Assembly: GCA_008711295.1 (NCBI GenBank)
Contig: VUYV01000100.1
Span: forward strand, 1 to 64,000
Reading direction: 5' to 3'
DNA length: 64,000 nt
Origin: Anarhynchus alexandrinus
Taxonomy: Eukaryota > Chordata > Aves > Charadriiformes > Charadriidae
Shown here: one piece after another, positions 13,201 through 28,200 of the stretch
How positions within the stretch are numbered: the stretch's first letter is position 1
Layout of the letters: each line of letters starts with the position of its first letter
Made by a program: the position numbers and the translations under genes
The notes under the pieces: model-generated
Database searches by the model: none
Seen by the model: the letters and a program-made list of their open reading frames with translations, nothing else
Told to the model about the DNA's origin: nothing

Positions 13201-16200
13201 TGGGATACAAGTAGAATCAGAAAATTGTTTAGGTTGGAAAAGACCCCTGATCATTGAGTCCAACAATAAACCCAACACTGCCAAGTCCACCATTAAACCA
13301 TGCCATTAAGTACCACATCTACACATCTTTTAAATACATCCAGGGATGGTGACTCAATCACCTCCCTGGGCAGCCTATTCCAATGCTTGACAACTCTTTT
13401 GGTGAAGAAATTTTTCCTAATATCCAATCTAAACCTCCCTGGCACAACTTCAGGTTGTTTCCTCTTGTCCTTTCACTTGCTTCTTGGGAGAAGAGACTGA
13501 CACCCACCTCCCTACAACCTCCAGGAGGCTGTATACATATATATGTATAGGTGATACACCTATTAGCAAAATAGGTGTTTTTTAAGATAGATGACCTTAA
13601 AATGTGAAAAAGCCATACCTGATAAGCAGCCTGATCTTTTCATTTAATTCATACAAAAATACTTGAGTTAGTAGCTATTACAAACTGAAGGAATCATGAG
13701 AATTTTTAATATGCATAGGTTCCAATATTTCTGCACTACCCACACTGGAGTTGAAATAGCAGTTCTGATCTAGATCAGTATTCTGAAAGTGATAGGATTC
13801 CATTATATATGCTTCCAGTGTCAATATTCTATGCTATCTCATTATTCACTGAACTCAGTCCACCACGTGCCAAAGTTCACTCTCAAAGACCATGACTAAA
13901 AGAGGGTATATAACTCAGTATATTTTCCCTTTATTTTTCATCTGCTTAATTTTCTGAGTGTGCCAACATTCCTCAACATTCTACAGTCAGAGCCTATAAG
14001 AGAAATGAAATCACTAATAACTCAGAAGTGCACAGCAGGAAAGTAAAAGAAAACCAGAAAATTGTACCATTATTCTCTGCCCCTTCACCCTTCATGAAAA
14101 AAAAATATCCAAGCTATCAATAATATCTATGTTTCTTTGAATCATTATTTGCACTAAGGACAGAATGACATTAAAAGTATAAGAAGTGTGGAAAAGGAAA
14201 AGAGATAATTCCTTTGCAACAAAATAGGCTTCTGCAATACCACAATATGACAGGTAGTATGAGATTTCTCAAGAATATTACCATTTCCCCCATCCTAAAA
14301 CCCCTTCTGCCAATCCATGATAAAACCACAATAGTAAATAGTCTCTTAAGTTAACTGATTAACTCAATCAAGTGGAGCTCTCAATCTGCATTTACCTTCA
14401 AAGGTTGAGACCACAGGACTGTGTGCTTAAAAGCTTCTGCATTCTTTTTAAGCTTAGATATAAAAGATCATCTCGGTCTAAAAACTGTATCTTCCCAATA
14501 TTAGTTCAGGTTGGAGCTAGTTTACAACCCAATGCAGTAGACTATGTAAACTCCTACAAACATATTTCCTTAATAATAGATATTATAGCGCTAAAGCCCC
14601 AACCTAGAAAAAAACCATTCTGAAGTTTTCATTTGAGGTACTTTTTATCAGTCTGACAAGTTGAGCTTTTAAAGCACTTCCTGTTAGTTTAACAAGCTAA
14701 GAGAAATGCCAGGTTTAAGATTTTCTCATTCCATTCTCTCAAAAAAAAACCCCCAACAACAACAACAAAAAACACACACCACACCCCAAAAAACCCACAA
14801 AACCAAACAAAGAAAACCCCACCAAAAAAAAAACCCCAAACCCAAAAAAAACCCCACCATTTTTCTCACAGGGTTAGTAGTCACAGCATACTGACTGACA
14901 GTCAGTCAGTATATGCTGAAAATATAAGAAGCATGACAAAAGGAGCTAATAGAATTTCCAAACAATCACTTTACCTAAATTCAAAATAAGCCCATTAGAT
15001 TTTAAGCTCAACACCTAAGCGATGTTGTGCACTTCATTTATAACAACAAAATACGAGTTGAAAATTAAACTGAAAAACCTGAAAAGCCACAGAGGATCTA
15101 CAATATCCATGGGCCTCTTATCGATTTAAATAGTTTGAAAATGTTCAGAAATAAAGAATTATCTGATGAGTATTCAGTAGTCCATGTGAAATGAATGAGT
15201 AAGCCTTTTGTACCCTGGTAATATAAATGCCTATATCAAAAAATTTCTTTTCACAAGGATGAAAAATTACTAGATTGACATAGAAGAGCAAGAACCTTCC
15301 AGCTAGAGGCTAAAATATAAATTTAAAAAAAATTAGGATATTATGAAAAATTTATAAGCAATTTCCTGCAGGGTACACACTTTTTTTTTGTTTTCTTGAA
15401 TTTTAATCTAGGAAATCAAATTTTTCAAAGATTAGAAACAATCCTTTGCAATGATGTCTTAATATGAATTAAGCAAGTACTGACAGGTATGTGCTTTACA
15501 CTGGAGAAAGTAAAACTTCAGCCATGTACAGAAATACTTATCTGAAATCACAATGTTGCAGAAAGAGAAATTTAAGATATAAGAACAGCACAATGTAAAA
15601 TACATCCATGTTAAGATAAACATATTAAAAAGCAGTACTGTAGAACCAATTTTGGAAACAAAGTAGAACTCAAGAAAGCAGAAAGGAGTTACAAAATAAA
15701 ATTCTTCAGCAACTCTGTATTTACCATTAGATTTTTGAAAAGCAAAGCTGGCAACTCCAGGTTGCGAGACTGCAAATTAATATTTGATAGTAAATATTAA
15801 TACCTAGGCCACAAAAAGGCTGGAAGACAAGTGTCCAACTCTAGAAATACAATGCCAGTAAAAGAAAGGGATGTGAATTTCTTTTAAAACTTGCTGTGTT
15901 TGAAATATTCAAGCAGAAAATAATTTTCATCAAGTTATTTAGAATTTCTTTTACCATGCTTGCATTGTTTGTCTACTTCAAATTAGCCCTAAATTATTCA
16001 TAACTGCACTGGCATTTTAAGAAAATGTGAAGAAAACAAGAAATGCTTGGTTAAACATTTGTTACTTACCTATAGTAGAAACAGGGCAGGCAACGGGACT
16101 TATATTTGTACTCCCAAATAGTATTAGCGAATCTTTGGAAGGATACAATTAATGACTCAGCCAAAGCACTTTTGCCTTCTTTGATTTCTATAGGAACTGA

Positions 16201-19200
16201 GTACTACAGTATGACTGTGTATATTCTTTAATATGTATATGTATTTTTTTTCTATGTTAAGTTTACCGTCTATTTCTAGAATTCATCATTTATTTTATGT
16301 ATTTATCAGTAGAGAGACTGATGAATCATGGTTAAAACCAGATAAGTTTACCTTTTTCTCCAGTTCTTGTTTTACAAACTCACATTTCCGCCTGAGTTTT
16401 ATATTTTCTTCTTCATTTTGGGTTAATTCTTCTGTCAATTTATCACACTCATTTTTTATCTTCTCCAGTTGTCGACACTGAGTCTTGACTATATTTTTCT
16501 CTTCTACAAGTTCCATCTGATGGTAATGGGAAAATAGATTACAAACTCACTATATGAGTTATTTAAAAAAATTCCCAGACTGTACAGTTTCAAATCTATG
16601 GAACACTATTACAGAAGGATAACTCTATTTAATTTTTACATTTATGTTATATTAAGTGCCATCACTTATCATGTAACATGGAAAACGTATCACAGAGTTG
16701 TAGAACCATACAGTGTTTGAAAAGCAGTGAATAGAAGTCTCAGATTCTGCATTTCAACTCTGCTACACTCATCAGCTTACATCACCTTAAGAAGCCCAGT
16801 ATTTATGCAACTTTTCCATTACTGAAATAATTTGGAATCAGAAAGTCTAAAATTATCATTTCCTTTCAGGACATAATACCAAATTTACATCTGCACAGAA
16901 ATAACTGCTAAGATTTGGTATTTTTAATTTCTAGAATTGTGTGGTTTTAATGCTATTCATGGAAACATTGCAGAGAAAAATGACGAAAACATTCAAGGGC
17001 CTTGAAAGCCCTAAACAGGAAAGTGAATAAAAGTATATTGGTTTCCAGTGGAACAGATAACTGCCTGAAACTGACACATTTGAGAAATTCTCTAGAATAT
17101 CTAGAAAATGCAAAAAAATACACAAAACAAAGATGGAAATCACACACATATTCCTCGAAACCAGCTTCATAATAGATGAATTGTGAGATGCAGTTACACA
17201 CAAAAATAAACCTGCAGAGCAAAATCCTTCCTGAGGAAAAGTAAAATTTCTATTCTCCCAACTACACTATAAAAATAACTTCTATGGGAAAGAAGGGTAA
17301 GGAGAGAAGTTTTATGAGTTAATTTAGACACCAGAGCTAACAGAGCACAAAAGCTCCCCTGAAGGACAATTCTGAGAAAGAACTTTGGTGTCCTAAGTCC
17401 ACAAAGACTTACAGACACAAAGACAAGCCTGCAATGCATAAAATATTTCCTGTTAATATGCTTATAAAATCAACTTCTCAGCTCCTACTAAAAGTAATTG
17501 TATTATGATGTCTATGCAGATGGAGACAATCCAAGAACCAAATTCTTCATTTCTATTACCTTTGAGACACAATGAAGAAAGTTAATTTTTATTAATTTCC
17601 AGTATGGAAAAGGCAGACATGACCATAATTTGATTGATCTGCATTGAACCCATTTTCCACATCTGATAATCTTCAAGAAGAACTACACCCACTTGGTATA
17701 CGTATAGAAAACAATTTAAAAAGAACTACACATACATACACAATTTTATAAATCTACAGATACATATCTCTATATAACATTCCATTAAAGATTAATGCTT
17801 GAAAGTGCTGTCAAGCACAAGGACATTTGTATTTCATTATTCTAAGTGAACAAGGATGTTTTTAAAGCAAATGAGGGCACGTAGTAAAATTATCGGATGG
17901 ACTGAGAGCTCTGAACACATAGCTGATTGGGGACCACTAAGCAAACCACTTATTTTTCTATGCCTAGTTTATCTATCATTTTAAATAATTTAAAATAGAC
18001 ATGATAGACACATTGGTTGGGAATCCTGTTTCTGCTAAAACCTCCTAAAGGATTAAAAGCTTAAGCACCAGAATCTCAGCACTGAGACAGTAAGAACCTT
18101 CTCAACACTGAGATCTCTTACAAAGTTCTATGTTCTTCTCCAGTTCTACTGCAACATACAATATTCTTATGGTACCTCCCCTACTACCCCAAAAAAATCC
18201 TTAACTAACTAATAATTTTTCAATCCAGTGTAGCACTACAGAAAGCCAGACAAGAGTGAGCAAAAAGTATGGCACAGAGGAGGCAAGACAGGGAAGAACA
18301 ATAAGGATCAAAAGTCACTTCTTTTTATAATCTATGAAGCAACTGGTCCTGTAAACACAAGGCTCTGCATCCTTGATTTCCTGAAATTAACTGATCAAAA
18401 TTCCTCCTCTAGTTAAGTTTAACACTTTAGATCTTAATAAACATGTTAAATTTCCCTTTCTTCCCCAAGTCCCTCCCAACTGACCTTTATTTTTAAGATC
18501 TTAACATTAACAACCTTAGCACAGGGTTATGTATATTCCCTCCCAAAAACAGTTACAAAGGTTGAATGATGCTGAGGCATAAATAAGGTCAAGATTATTA
18601 CTGCAACAGTAAAAGACAATTAGTTACTGGGTACAAAACCCCACCAGCCTGAAAAAAAAAAGGTAAAAAAAACATTTCTGTTGGATTTCCCTAAACTCTA
18701 CCTTAAAACCACAATATTTAAATACAACTTGATAAAATGCATGCTAAGTTTACCTTAAACTGGAAGAAAAGTATGCCCATGAAAGTGAAACCCAATTGCA
18801 ATGTAATGATGAGTTCAGACAAAAAGTAACCCAATCACCTGCACAATAACATGTTCCCATCACGTCTTCCTACAGATGGATATAATTATGTATTTTGTTG
18901 CATTTACAGTCTTTGAATATAGAGAATGTTGTACATTATCATTTTATGTACTGCTAATAAAAGTTGCCTACCCTAATATTTTACAAAATTTATCTCCCTG
19001 AAGCTCTTCCCTGTTTCAGAGACACAAAGCTGTAAAAAAAAAAAAAAATGTACGTAGATTAAGGATTCCGGGAAAATTATGGCACTGTAAATGAAAGAAG
19101 GAAGTGAATTTTTTAAATATTCTGTTTAGGTACAACAATCAATACCACTATCAAGGCCCTTACTGTAGGATTGACCTTTCCATAGAAGAGGAACACATAG

Positions 19201-22200
19201 TCACGATCAACTCATTTTTGGATTACTACCATCCAGAATACACTTTCCTTCCTTTCCCTTGATATTAAATGCACAGTCTTAATTTCTATGTCGTTGTCAA
19301 AGAAAAAAAAAACCATACTTGGACAGATCATTTAAATTATGCTAGACACATTATAATTTAACTCCCCAGTGTTAAGCACTGCTGTCAAAATATTTTGATT
19401 TTAATGATCCTTCCACTAACAACAATCTACATTTTTTTTATTGCTATCTTCATTAAATACTATGTGTTACCAAGTGCTTAAGAATTATTGTCAGTTATTA
19501 TGTCATGAATGATATATTAAATAACTAACCATCCTTTTCTAAGTAACCTCAATTCATAACTGCAAAAATGGGGAAATATGCATTTTTAACTAGTTGCATA
19601 TTTGTGAGACAAGAAAGGAAACAAACATGCGTATATTATGATGAAGTAGATCATGAATCACTTAAGCTTTGATTAAGGATTTTATAGCTTTTCATGGTTA
19701 AGTTGGTAGAATCTTGACATGAGCAAATTTTTAATTTAATGGGACTGGAAAGTGTATTTATAGTACTTCAGAAGTGCACTCAAAATATGTTTGTAATTCA
19801 CAACTTATCTGGAAAACTACTGCCTCCATTTACAGGAATATAGAAATTATTACTATTAGGACATGCAAAATACTATCTCACATATATATTTAACCATGTA
19901 ACCAAAATTGCTTCAGTAAAAGTGCAATGTATAGCTTATACAACTGTTCGCAGCTAATTGTGCAGTTTAGACCACTTCAACTTAACTTTTCAATTTTATT
20001 CAGACGACTTAAAGCCACTAAAATGCTCTTTTTCTTTCCAATGCAATAGCCTTGAATTAGTTTACATCATTTGTTCCTTAAGACATTAACTTGTTTCTTT
20101 GTGAATAAAATGCTATATTTCATCATTTACTATATGACCATAGTCACTTTTCTGAGAAATTGTACAGAAATTAGAAATTCTAAAAACTCTTTGAAATAGA
20201 AAGAACCATCAAAATTAACCTTAACATCATCACTGTTCAGATTCTGAAAGTGTTTCCAGATACAATGACAGTATTTCTGCACCATGCAATTAAACATTTA
20301 CAAAAATACATCATCCCTGAAATACTGGAAGTTCTTTAGTGAGGCCGTGACAATAACTAAAAATAACAGTTGAAAAAGAAATGATCAAATCATATTAACA
20401 CTACAGCCTCACATATCTCCTTCTGTTCTGATCTCAGACATACCTATTTCGCTACTTTTGAACTAAGAGAAGCTTTTGACCCCAAACTGTTACTGTTACA
20501 TTTTTTACCCTGAACTTTAAACTTTTATGATGACCTGCAATAAAAATGTATATTACACATTTTAAAGCCCATGTTTTATTACATTTATCAATCAATAGGG
20601 AAAAAAATAAAAAAGTTTGACATCGGAATTCTTCAGAACAAGTACCTTTAGCATTCTAAGCTGAGCCTCTGCATCATCCTTTTCTTGCTTAAGGAGTTTC
20701 ATGAGCTCTTGAACGTTTCGTTCATGTTTAATTTTAACATTTTGTAACTCTGATCTGAGATCTGCCAACTCCTGCTGGTGAACTTCTCTCTCCATCTTCA
20801 GCTGCCTGTTAGCTGAAGTTATCTCTTCATTCTTAGATTCCTGCTGTTTCTGGAGATCTGAGAGGCTCTTATGTAATTCCTTTTTGACTTTCTCCTCTTC
20901 TGCTATTCTGTTTGTTAGTTCCACACGTACAGAACTTAAGTTTTTTACATCTGCTTGCATTTCTAAGAGTCTTTCTTGGTCTTTTTTATGTATCAAGTTA
21001 CTAGTTGCAAGTTCTGTCTCCAAGTCTTCCTTTTCAGCTTGCATTTGATTTTGTAGAAAGACTTGCTTTTTTAATTCATTCTCCAATTTTTTTACAGTAC
21101 CTTGAACTTCTTTGATCTCTTCTTCAAGACATACCTGGTGAGACTCCATTTCATTCAGTTTTGCCTCTTTGCAGTGGAGGAGTTCTTCCTGCTGGGCTCT
21201 CTTTGTAAGCACATCATTCAGCTCTTTCCGAAGGTTTTCTATTTGGTGTATAGCAGAGAGAAGTTGACTTCTGAGGTCATCCTTTTCTTTGAGGGCCTAG
21301 GAAAGAAGAAAAAGAAACCCAGTGCAACCTAAAGTAATTAAAGAAAATTGTTGGAAGGATGTCTTTAGCCTTTCCTAATGCCCAAGGAACAATTAGCACA
21401 CTTTGTTCTGTGAAAATAGAAAATGTTTGCTTATTATGAACTCACTACAAATGTATTCAGTGTTTCTTTAAATTTAGACACAGAACATTTGTGATCTCAA
21501 AGGAGTACCTGTTCTTAAATGATTTAGCCTCCTAAACAGATAGTTTTGGTTAATTCCCTGCTTTTCTCATCCTCTTTTCAGACTGAGATACATTTCTTTG
21601 CTGGTTCCTCCAAATAGCAAGATGGAGGAAATGAGGCAATACCATAACACAGCAGAATACAGGAAGGAGTATTCGTCACACACACACCTTATCTACAGGT
21701 CCATTTCATAGGCTGACATGTTTTGCTTATTTTCTAAAATATTACACATTAAGTATATCAACTTTAAATTATTTTTGAAACTACATACAGTAGATGAATG
21801 TATAGCAGTTAAAAGCCTGGTTCATTCATGCATCGAAGCCAAGAAATTAAAAATAAAAATCAGCCACATTTGATAAAAATTCCACTGTTTTCCTAAGGAG
21901 CTTAACGGTTCGAGTTTTTTTTCCAACATGGATATATTTCAGATTAAAAAAATCCTAGGAAATGCACTAAATGACAGGAAAAGTCTGCACTGCAAGTACA
22001 CGTGTATTACTAAACACTATATTTTGTTAAACTCATGTTACACACACCATTCCTGATACTTATTTATCTCAAGTTATAATTTAATTTTTTTAGTATTCTG
22101 TTTAAAATAAGAAGGAATTTACAATACTTCTCTCCTAAGTCACACACAACTTCTACTACAGGACAAAAAGAACGATAAAGGGACAATATGAGATCCTTCT

Positions 22201-25200
22201 GATGTATCGCAAACTACCGGATTCTTTAAACTGGTTTAAATAAATTTTGTACTGAATTTTACTGACTATTTCCACTAATTCCACAAACAGTACAGATTTC
22301 TTATAGATATAGCAAAATTACCTGAAATAACCTAGACCATGTTATTTGCCCTATCCATGCTCCAACAACTTATTCCAGCGGAATCTTGTATTGGTTAGCC
22401 CTAGCAGTTGTCTGAGGAAATAAGGTTCAGAAACATTTAAGAAGTTGGTCATCTCTTGCCTAGGTAAATGGAGGTGTTATGGAAAGCAAGAAAACCTAGA
22501 AATCATGTGTGTCTCAGACAAATAAGAAGCAAAAAGTAGAGGAGAGCAAGCTGTGAATAACAAGCAGGAGGAGCCCCAGGGGGCTCTGAAATCACGGTTC
22601 ATGTAAACGCATGGAGAGGTCTTTGTAATGGCAATTGATAGCGCTGTCTGCATTGACATTTTCTTTGTTACATAAGACTCCTTGATGTGGATTTTACCCC
22701 TTTTTATGTGACAAATGCATAAAAATGCTAAATGCAGTCACTTTGTTTTAAGCTCCATTTGAGAAATACTGTCAGTATTCATTCTTATTTTTAAAATTAT
22801 CAGCATCTTACCAACAAGCTTGAGCTAAGAGTCACTCCTGAAGAAAATCTCTTTACTGGAGTATACGTAATATAAAATAAACTGTGCATCATTGTGAAGA
22901 AGAAAAAAATACAAACAGTATTTCATGTTCTCAATACAAAGTTGTACAGTTTCCATATGAGGATATAATCAATCTAGATGCAGCATTTGTGATAAGCTTC
23001 AGGGAACTAGATGAATGTAATTTAGCCAGCTTTGAAATATACAGACAATTAACATCTGAGGCAAAACTCTATAAAAATAAATAATAAAGAAAGAGGAGAA
23101 ATGGCAGTCTGTTGTCTTTGCTTTCTGTTATAGGACTTCAAAGCATCGACAGCAAATTTTCAAAATTGGATTACAATCATAGCTTGCAATTTTATGAGAT
23201 GTTCCAAATATTTGCAGACAATGGGTGGGCTATAGAAAGACTGTTTAGGTTTCATTCTTTTGCTGTTACTGGGTTAACTTGGTTAGTCTTGCCTGTGTGG
23301 TTATCCTTGATATTGGTTGACAGTGGGAATATCTAGCATCTTCTGTCTTTTGGAATGTATTTACTTCTAAGTATGGAATGTAGAAAACATACTTACACTC
23401 AAAACAAATGCCTTTTTTGCTAAAATCTCCAGATTTTGCTAAAAAATCTGCACATTCTCAAACAAAAAATATCTACTTTTCTGCCTCCAAACATTAAATC
23501 CAAACTGAGTTGCAGTCCTTACGATATTTCAGAACCCGTAGTTTTACTGACAATAAAAGATGTCAATACTAAGCCTAGAGTCCAAGAAAAGCTTAAATAT
23601 AGAATGGAATTAAAAATGTGCTAGTTGTGCCGAAGTACATATAGCATTACAGTCTGCTAACAATTTCACATACATGGTGAAAGTAAACACCTACTTTCAA
23701 AGGTGTGATCACTGTCTACTACATGAGACAATGCATAACTTGAATATGGATTATTACTTGTATGTGATTAAATTTATTTTTTTTTTTTTTTACAAAACAT
23801 AACACCACATTATTTCCTTAAAAATTAAGTAAAAACAAGCTAAGTTATGTTAACTGTTAACTGAAAAGATAAAGTAAAAGCAACATTCATAGAGAAACTT
23901 TCTTCTTTACAAGAAGAAAGCTTTGATTAAGTGAAGAGACTGGAATAAATGCTGGATAAAGAAAAGAACGTCGAACTCTAATAGCTAAAAAATACTGCCA
24001 CGTATTAACTGTTTTGTAGTTCACCAGAAAATTTGGTCCAGAACTTAAGGCAGAAAGTGGTTTAAGTCTCAGTTTGCATAAATAAACTCCTCATCTTCAT
24101 TTCTAAAATAAATGGAAAGGGTACAAAAAAAAAACAACCAACCAACAACCAACCAGTCAATCTTACCTGATTGTTCTTGTCCATCAGTTGGTTGATAGTT
24201 TCGTTTTGTTTTTCCACCTCACGATCCAGTTTCTTACATTTTGACTTCCATTGGCGGATGGTTTCCTGTGCTCTCACCTTCAAATCCTCTCTTTTTTTCT
24301 CAGTCTCCAGCCTGAGTGCCTCTGAATGCTTCAATTCAGTGAGGTACCGTTCTGCTTCCTTAGTACTCTCCTCAACCTGTTGAGCTAACTCGGCAGATTG
24401 GAGTTCAGTTTGTCTACGTCCATTCTCACAAGCCTTGTAGCAACTCTGTATCTCCTTTAGCTGGTCCAGCATTTTTTCCTGCTGCTTCTCCCTGTTTTCC
24501 AGGTCAGATGTTAATACCTAGAATCACCATAGCAAAATATGAAAATTCCAACTCCAAAGATAAAATATGAAACTTTATCAAACAACATACAGCGATGTTA
24601 AATCACACTTCTATCTAAAATATGAATAGCATAAAAGATCTCCTTGACTACCAGGGAAAGCCCTGTTAGCCCACGGAATCTCCACCCTCTGCAACAGTAA
24701 AGAATTTCAACACAAGATATAAAATACATGGTTAGTCTATCCTGCATTTGCTTCTCTTCTGGTTGTTCTTGTTATTATTTATATTTTAAGTTTTATAAGG
24801 AATCATTGACCAGGATCCTCGTATGTTACACACTAGACAAATATGGAATAAAGCAAATAGTAAGATGTAAGGAGATGAATACAAACAGATGTGAGGAAAA
24901 AGAAAATTGGCAAGGAAAGAATAGCACAACAAAAGTAATCTATACTATATGAGCTAGTTGTTACCCAGTTTTATACTGGTTGCTTTTATGGACACAACAT
25001 GCTGAACAACATGTATTTTGGAAAGTACTGATGAATACAAAGAGAATACAGCAGCTTGCTCAGTGTTTCTAGAACAAAGTGCAAAGATGTTTGAAAATGT
25101 AGCAAGTGTATTGGAGCCAACATTAGTTGACCTTTCAATAGTTAATAAAATCGAAACCACACATTTTAAAAATAACAAGCCTGCCTATCTCAAATCTGAT

Positions 25201-28200
25201 GATATTTCTCAGGACAGTCTCATAAACAAGTCGGGAAAGACTCTCCATGTACTTTCTGCAAGAGCATATTCAGAAACCAGTTGTTGAAGCTTCAGTAGCA
25301 AAAGTGAGTTTTATTAAGATCATCACATACAATTTTCACATTAGTATTCTGTATTTCAGGCCTATTTAGACTGCTTTCATACCATTCAGAATTCTCATTA
25401 ATGACTTAGATGAATTTAATAGGCCTGTTCTATAGTCAGTCAAATATATTATCAAGCTTCAAGGGATAGAAATGCTTTAGAGAAGAGGATTAGATTTCAG
25501 AACAACTGAAACAAATTGGAGATGTAGTCTGAAATAAACAGGGTGCCATTCAGAGGGGACAAGGGAAAAATACTTTGCCTAGGAAATAATAAGCGACTTT
25601 ACAGATGCACATAGAATGACTGTTTAGACAAAGGTCCTTCCACAAGGTAGCGGGGTGTGGGGGAGTGGTGGGTTGGGTTTGTTGGTTGGGTTTTTCTTTG
25701 TGGGTTTGTTGTTTCCCCCCGCCCCCCAAACCTGACCATTACCTCCTGGGAGGCAATAAATTGTACCAGTCTTTTCAGGATAGCATTTGCTTTCCTGGAA
25801 AGATGACTGCACGTGCACTTTCGCATGTGACAGACCGTGGTACTGCCAGAAAAAACAGACAGGAATGGACTGACACTACAGACAAGAACAATCAGCCCAG
25901 CTTGCTACTCATACCCATGATGCAAAACAGGAGTAGAATTATCCACTGGACAATCAGTTGCTCACCTGTAGGATGAATATTCATGCTCTAAACACAACTG
26001 AGATATAGGTAATAAAACAATAGGTAAACACATTACAGAATATTCTGGAGTAAAGCTTACACAGGTGGCAAAATGAAAATAGGAAAGTCTTTCTAGACTT
26101 ATCGTTCTATACATCAGAAAAAAACCCACATATATTCTGCTTCACTATTATTTAAACACGTTTCCATGAGGCAAAATGACCAGGTCTATCTAAACTTGTA
26201 AAAAGTCTTGATTCATAAGCCAAAACAACCAACCAAAAAAACCTCACAAGCTACAACTAGCAAAGTTTAATTTCAAATGAAAACAAAGATTACAATACTT
26301 CTTTAAAGGTAAGGATTTAAATTCTGAATGTAGCAGAAGTTAAAAATAGCCTGATAAAACACAGTCAGACATTACATTTACCCTTCCATAGATTTTCTAA
26401 AAAAGTTCATCATTCTTCAGAGTCATGTGATTATACATGCTATTATCACTTCCCATTTCATGTCTTTCTGGAGACACTATAGAGGATGTTAGCCTAAATT
26501 GATGTACTATTCAACTCTGCATCATTTAAAAATAGTTATTTATGTATAATTCCCCCAGAGAACACACTTCATTAATACAACTACAGTTCTCACAGATTTT
26601 TTAATGGAATATGAGTCTAAGCTTAAACACAGAAAACAATGTTCAATTAATTCTAAACAGTCATTTCACTATGTAGAAGCAACTCAATCTCCAATTTATT
26701 GATTTACAGTAAAATGAAAAAAATGGGAACATTTGTTTTAGATATTTATCTTGAAGCACAACTAATTTATCATGAGCTGTTTGCATGAAGAGCAAAAATG
26801 AACTTTGACATGGATGTACCAATATAAATGTGAATTTTAATGTTTTATTTTTAAAATTTGTGAAAATAAGATAGATGTTTAAAAATAGTTTGTGCTTTGC
26901 TTACAAAAGTTAAGCACGCACAGACTCAAAACCAGTTGAAATCAGCTGGAAAACAGCAGCATACCATATCAACATTTCATGCAACCTTCCCTGTAAAGCA
27001 AGGAGATAGAGAAACAGTGGGTCTCCATAATCTGTTTTTATAATATCATAACAAGGGTCCCAAATGTACTGACTATTTGACATATGATAAACTTATACAT
27101 ATCCGTATGTTAACATGTATGCAGTTGTGAAAATTCTGTCTGGTCTGTAAGGGCTTGCCCTACTGGTATTTAAAACATGAAATAAGCAACTTTTCAGGCA
27201 TAAGCTGTCATAAAAATAAGAAAGCAAAAAATCTGATATGAAATCATACTTATCATCTATACACACAGAGAGATACATTCCCCAGAAAGAAGCAAGCCTC
27301 TTTCCAGGTATGACATCTATGTACATTCACACCAGGGGAACAGACATACACAAGCACTATTTGTTAGAGATTTTTTTTGCTTCAGTATCTGTAAAAGCAC
27401 ACCTAAAACCTCACTGTCCATGTACAGAGCCAAAGTGTCCACAAAAACAAAGATTACGGTCCTGCCTTCTGGTTCCTTGGAAAATCCCAACACACAATCC
27501 CAATTTCTAGGCATTATGAGAAAAAAGTAGGATGAGTGATTGTTTGTAATTTTTAAAATAACATTTCTAACAGAACAGTTACAGGCAAGTAATGTCTTTG
27601 CCATTTGTCATTACCTGCCTGCACACGTCAGCTATTGTGGTTGATTTGAAGTAACCCTTCACAACAATAAAACATCTAGAGTTCATCAGAACCATCTTAA
27701 AGGACACAGTTTTCATTTAGTGATTGGAAATAACAATCAACAGGGTCAGTAGATAATACCTTCCTAAATTCAATACCTTTTTCAGACAAATACTGCTCAG
27801 AAAATGACAGAGTACTAGTTTTTGTGGAACTCTACTGTCAGCAGATAGTAAATAGTTAATACAACACATAAAGCAAGTTACATTACTACGTATTTTTAAT
27901 GCTCAATTTTGATTTTATGAGAATTAAGATTGTTTTGATAGTAAAAAATAATTATGCAAATTACTGTTGTCATTGGAAAAACATTGTACTTGGCAGTGGC
28001 GTGCAGTGAAAGTATGACCTTGCGGTTTCACTTCATAATGATGATCTTATAAACTTAAGCTTTTAATTTCTTTCTAAACAATCTTTACAACCAAAAATAA
28101 CAGATAATGAAGCTAGATGCATAGCATCACATTTTTCAATTTTAGCATATTTTCAAAAAACATTAGATTGGCAGTGTTAGGTTGATGGTTGGACTTGATC

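Larger units (their letters stand above)
12302..16351. other. Intron w12-w13 (4.05 kb)
   Basis: The intron holds a CR1 tail (13213-13533), an A/C-only tract (14739-14863) and a strong palindrome just downstream of that tract (14884-14918). The remaining sequence is AT-rich and unremarkable. Confidence 0.8.

Noticed and set aside
14706..14894. 62-codon Lys/Gln/Pro-rich frame
   Set aside because: It is a direct translation of the A/C-only tract.
20592..20645. Extension of exon w11 past RMLK in the same frame
   Set aside because: A GTACTT donor occurs at the point where similarity ends, and w12 continues the human order exactly.
25665..25976. 103-codon frame beginning [16 protein letters not shown] as a membrane protein
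   Set aside because: Its hydrophobic start is encoded by the T/G-rich low-complexity tract, and the rest shows no similarity.
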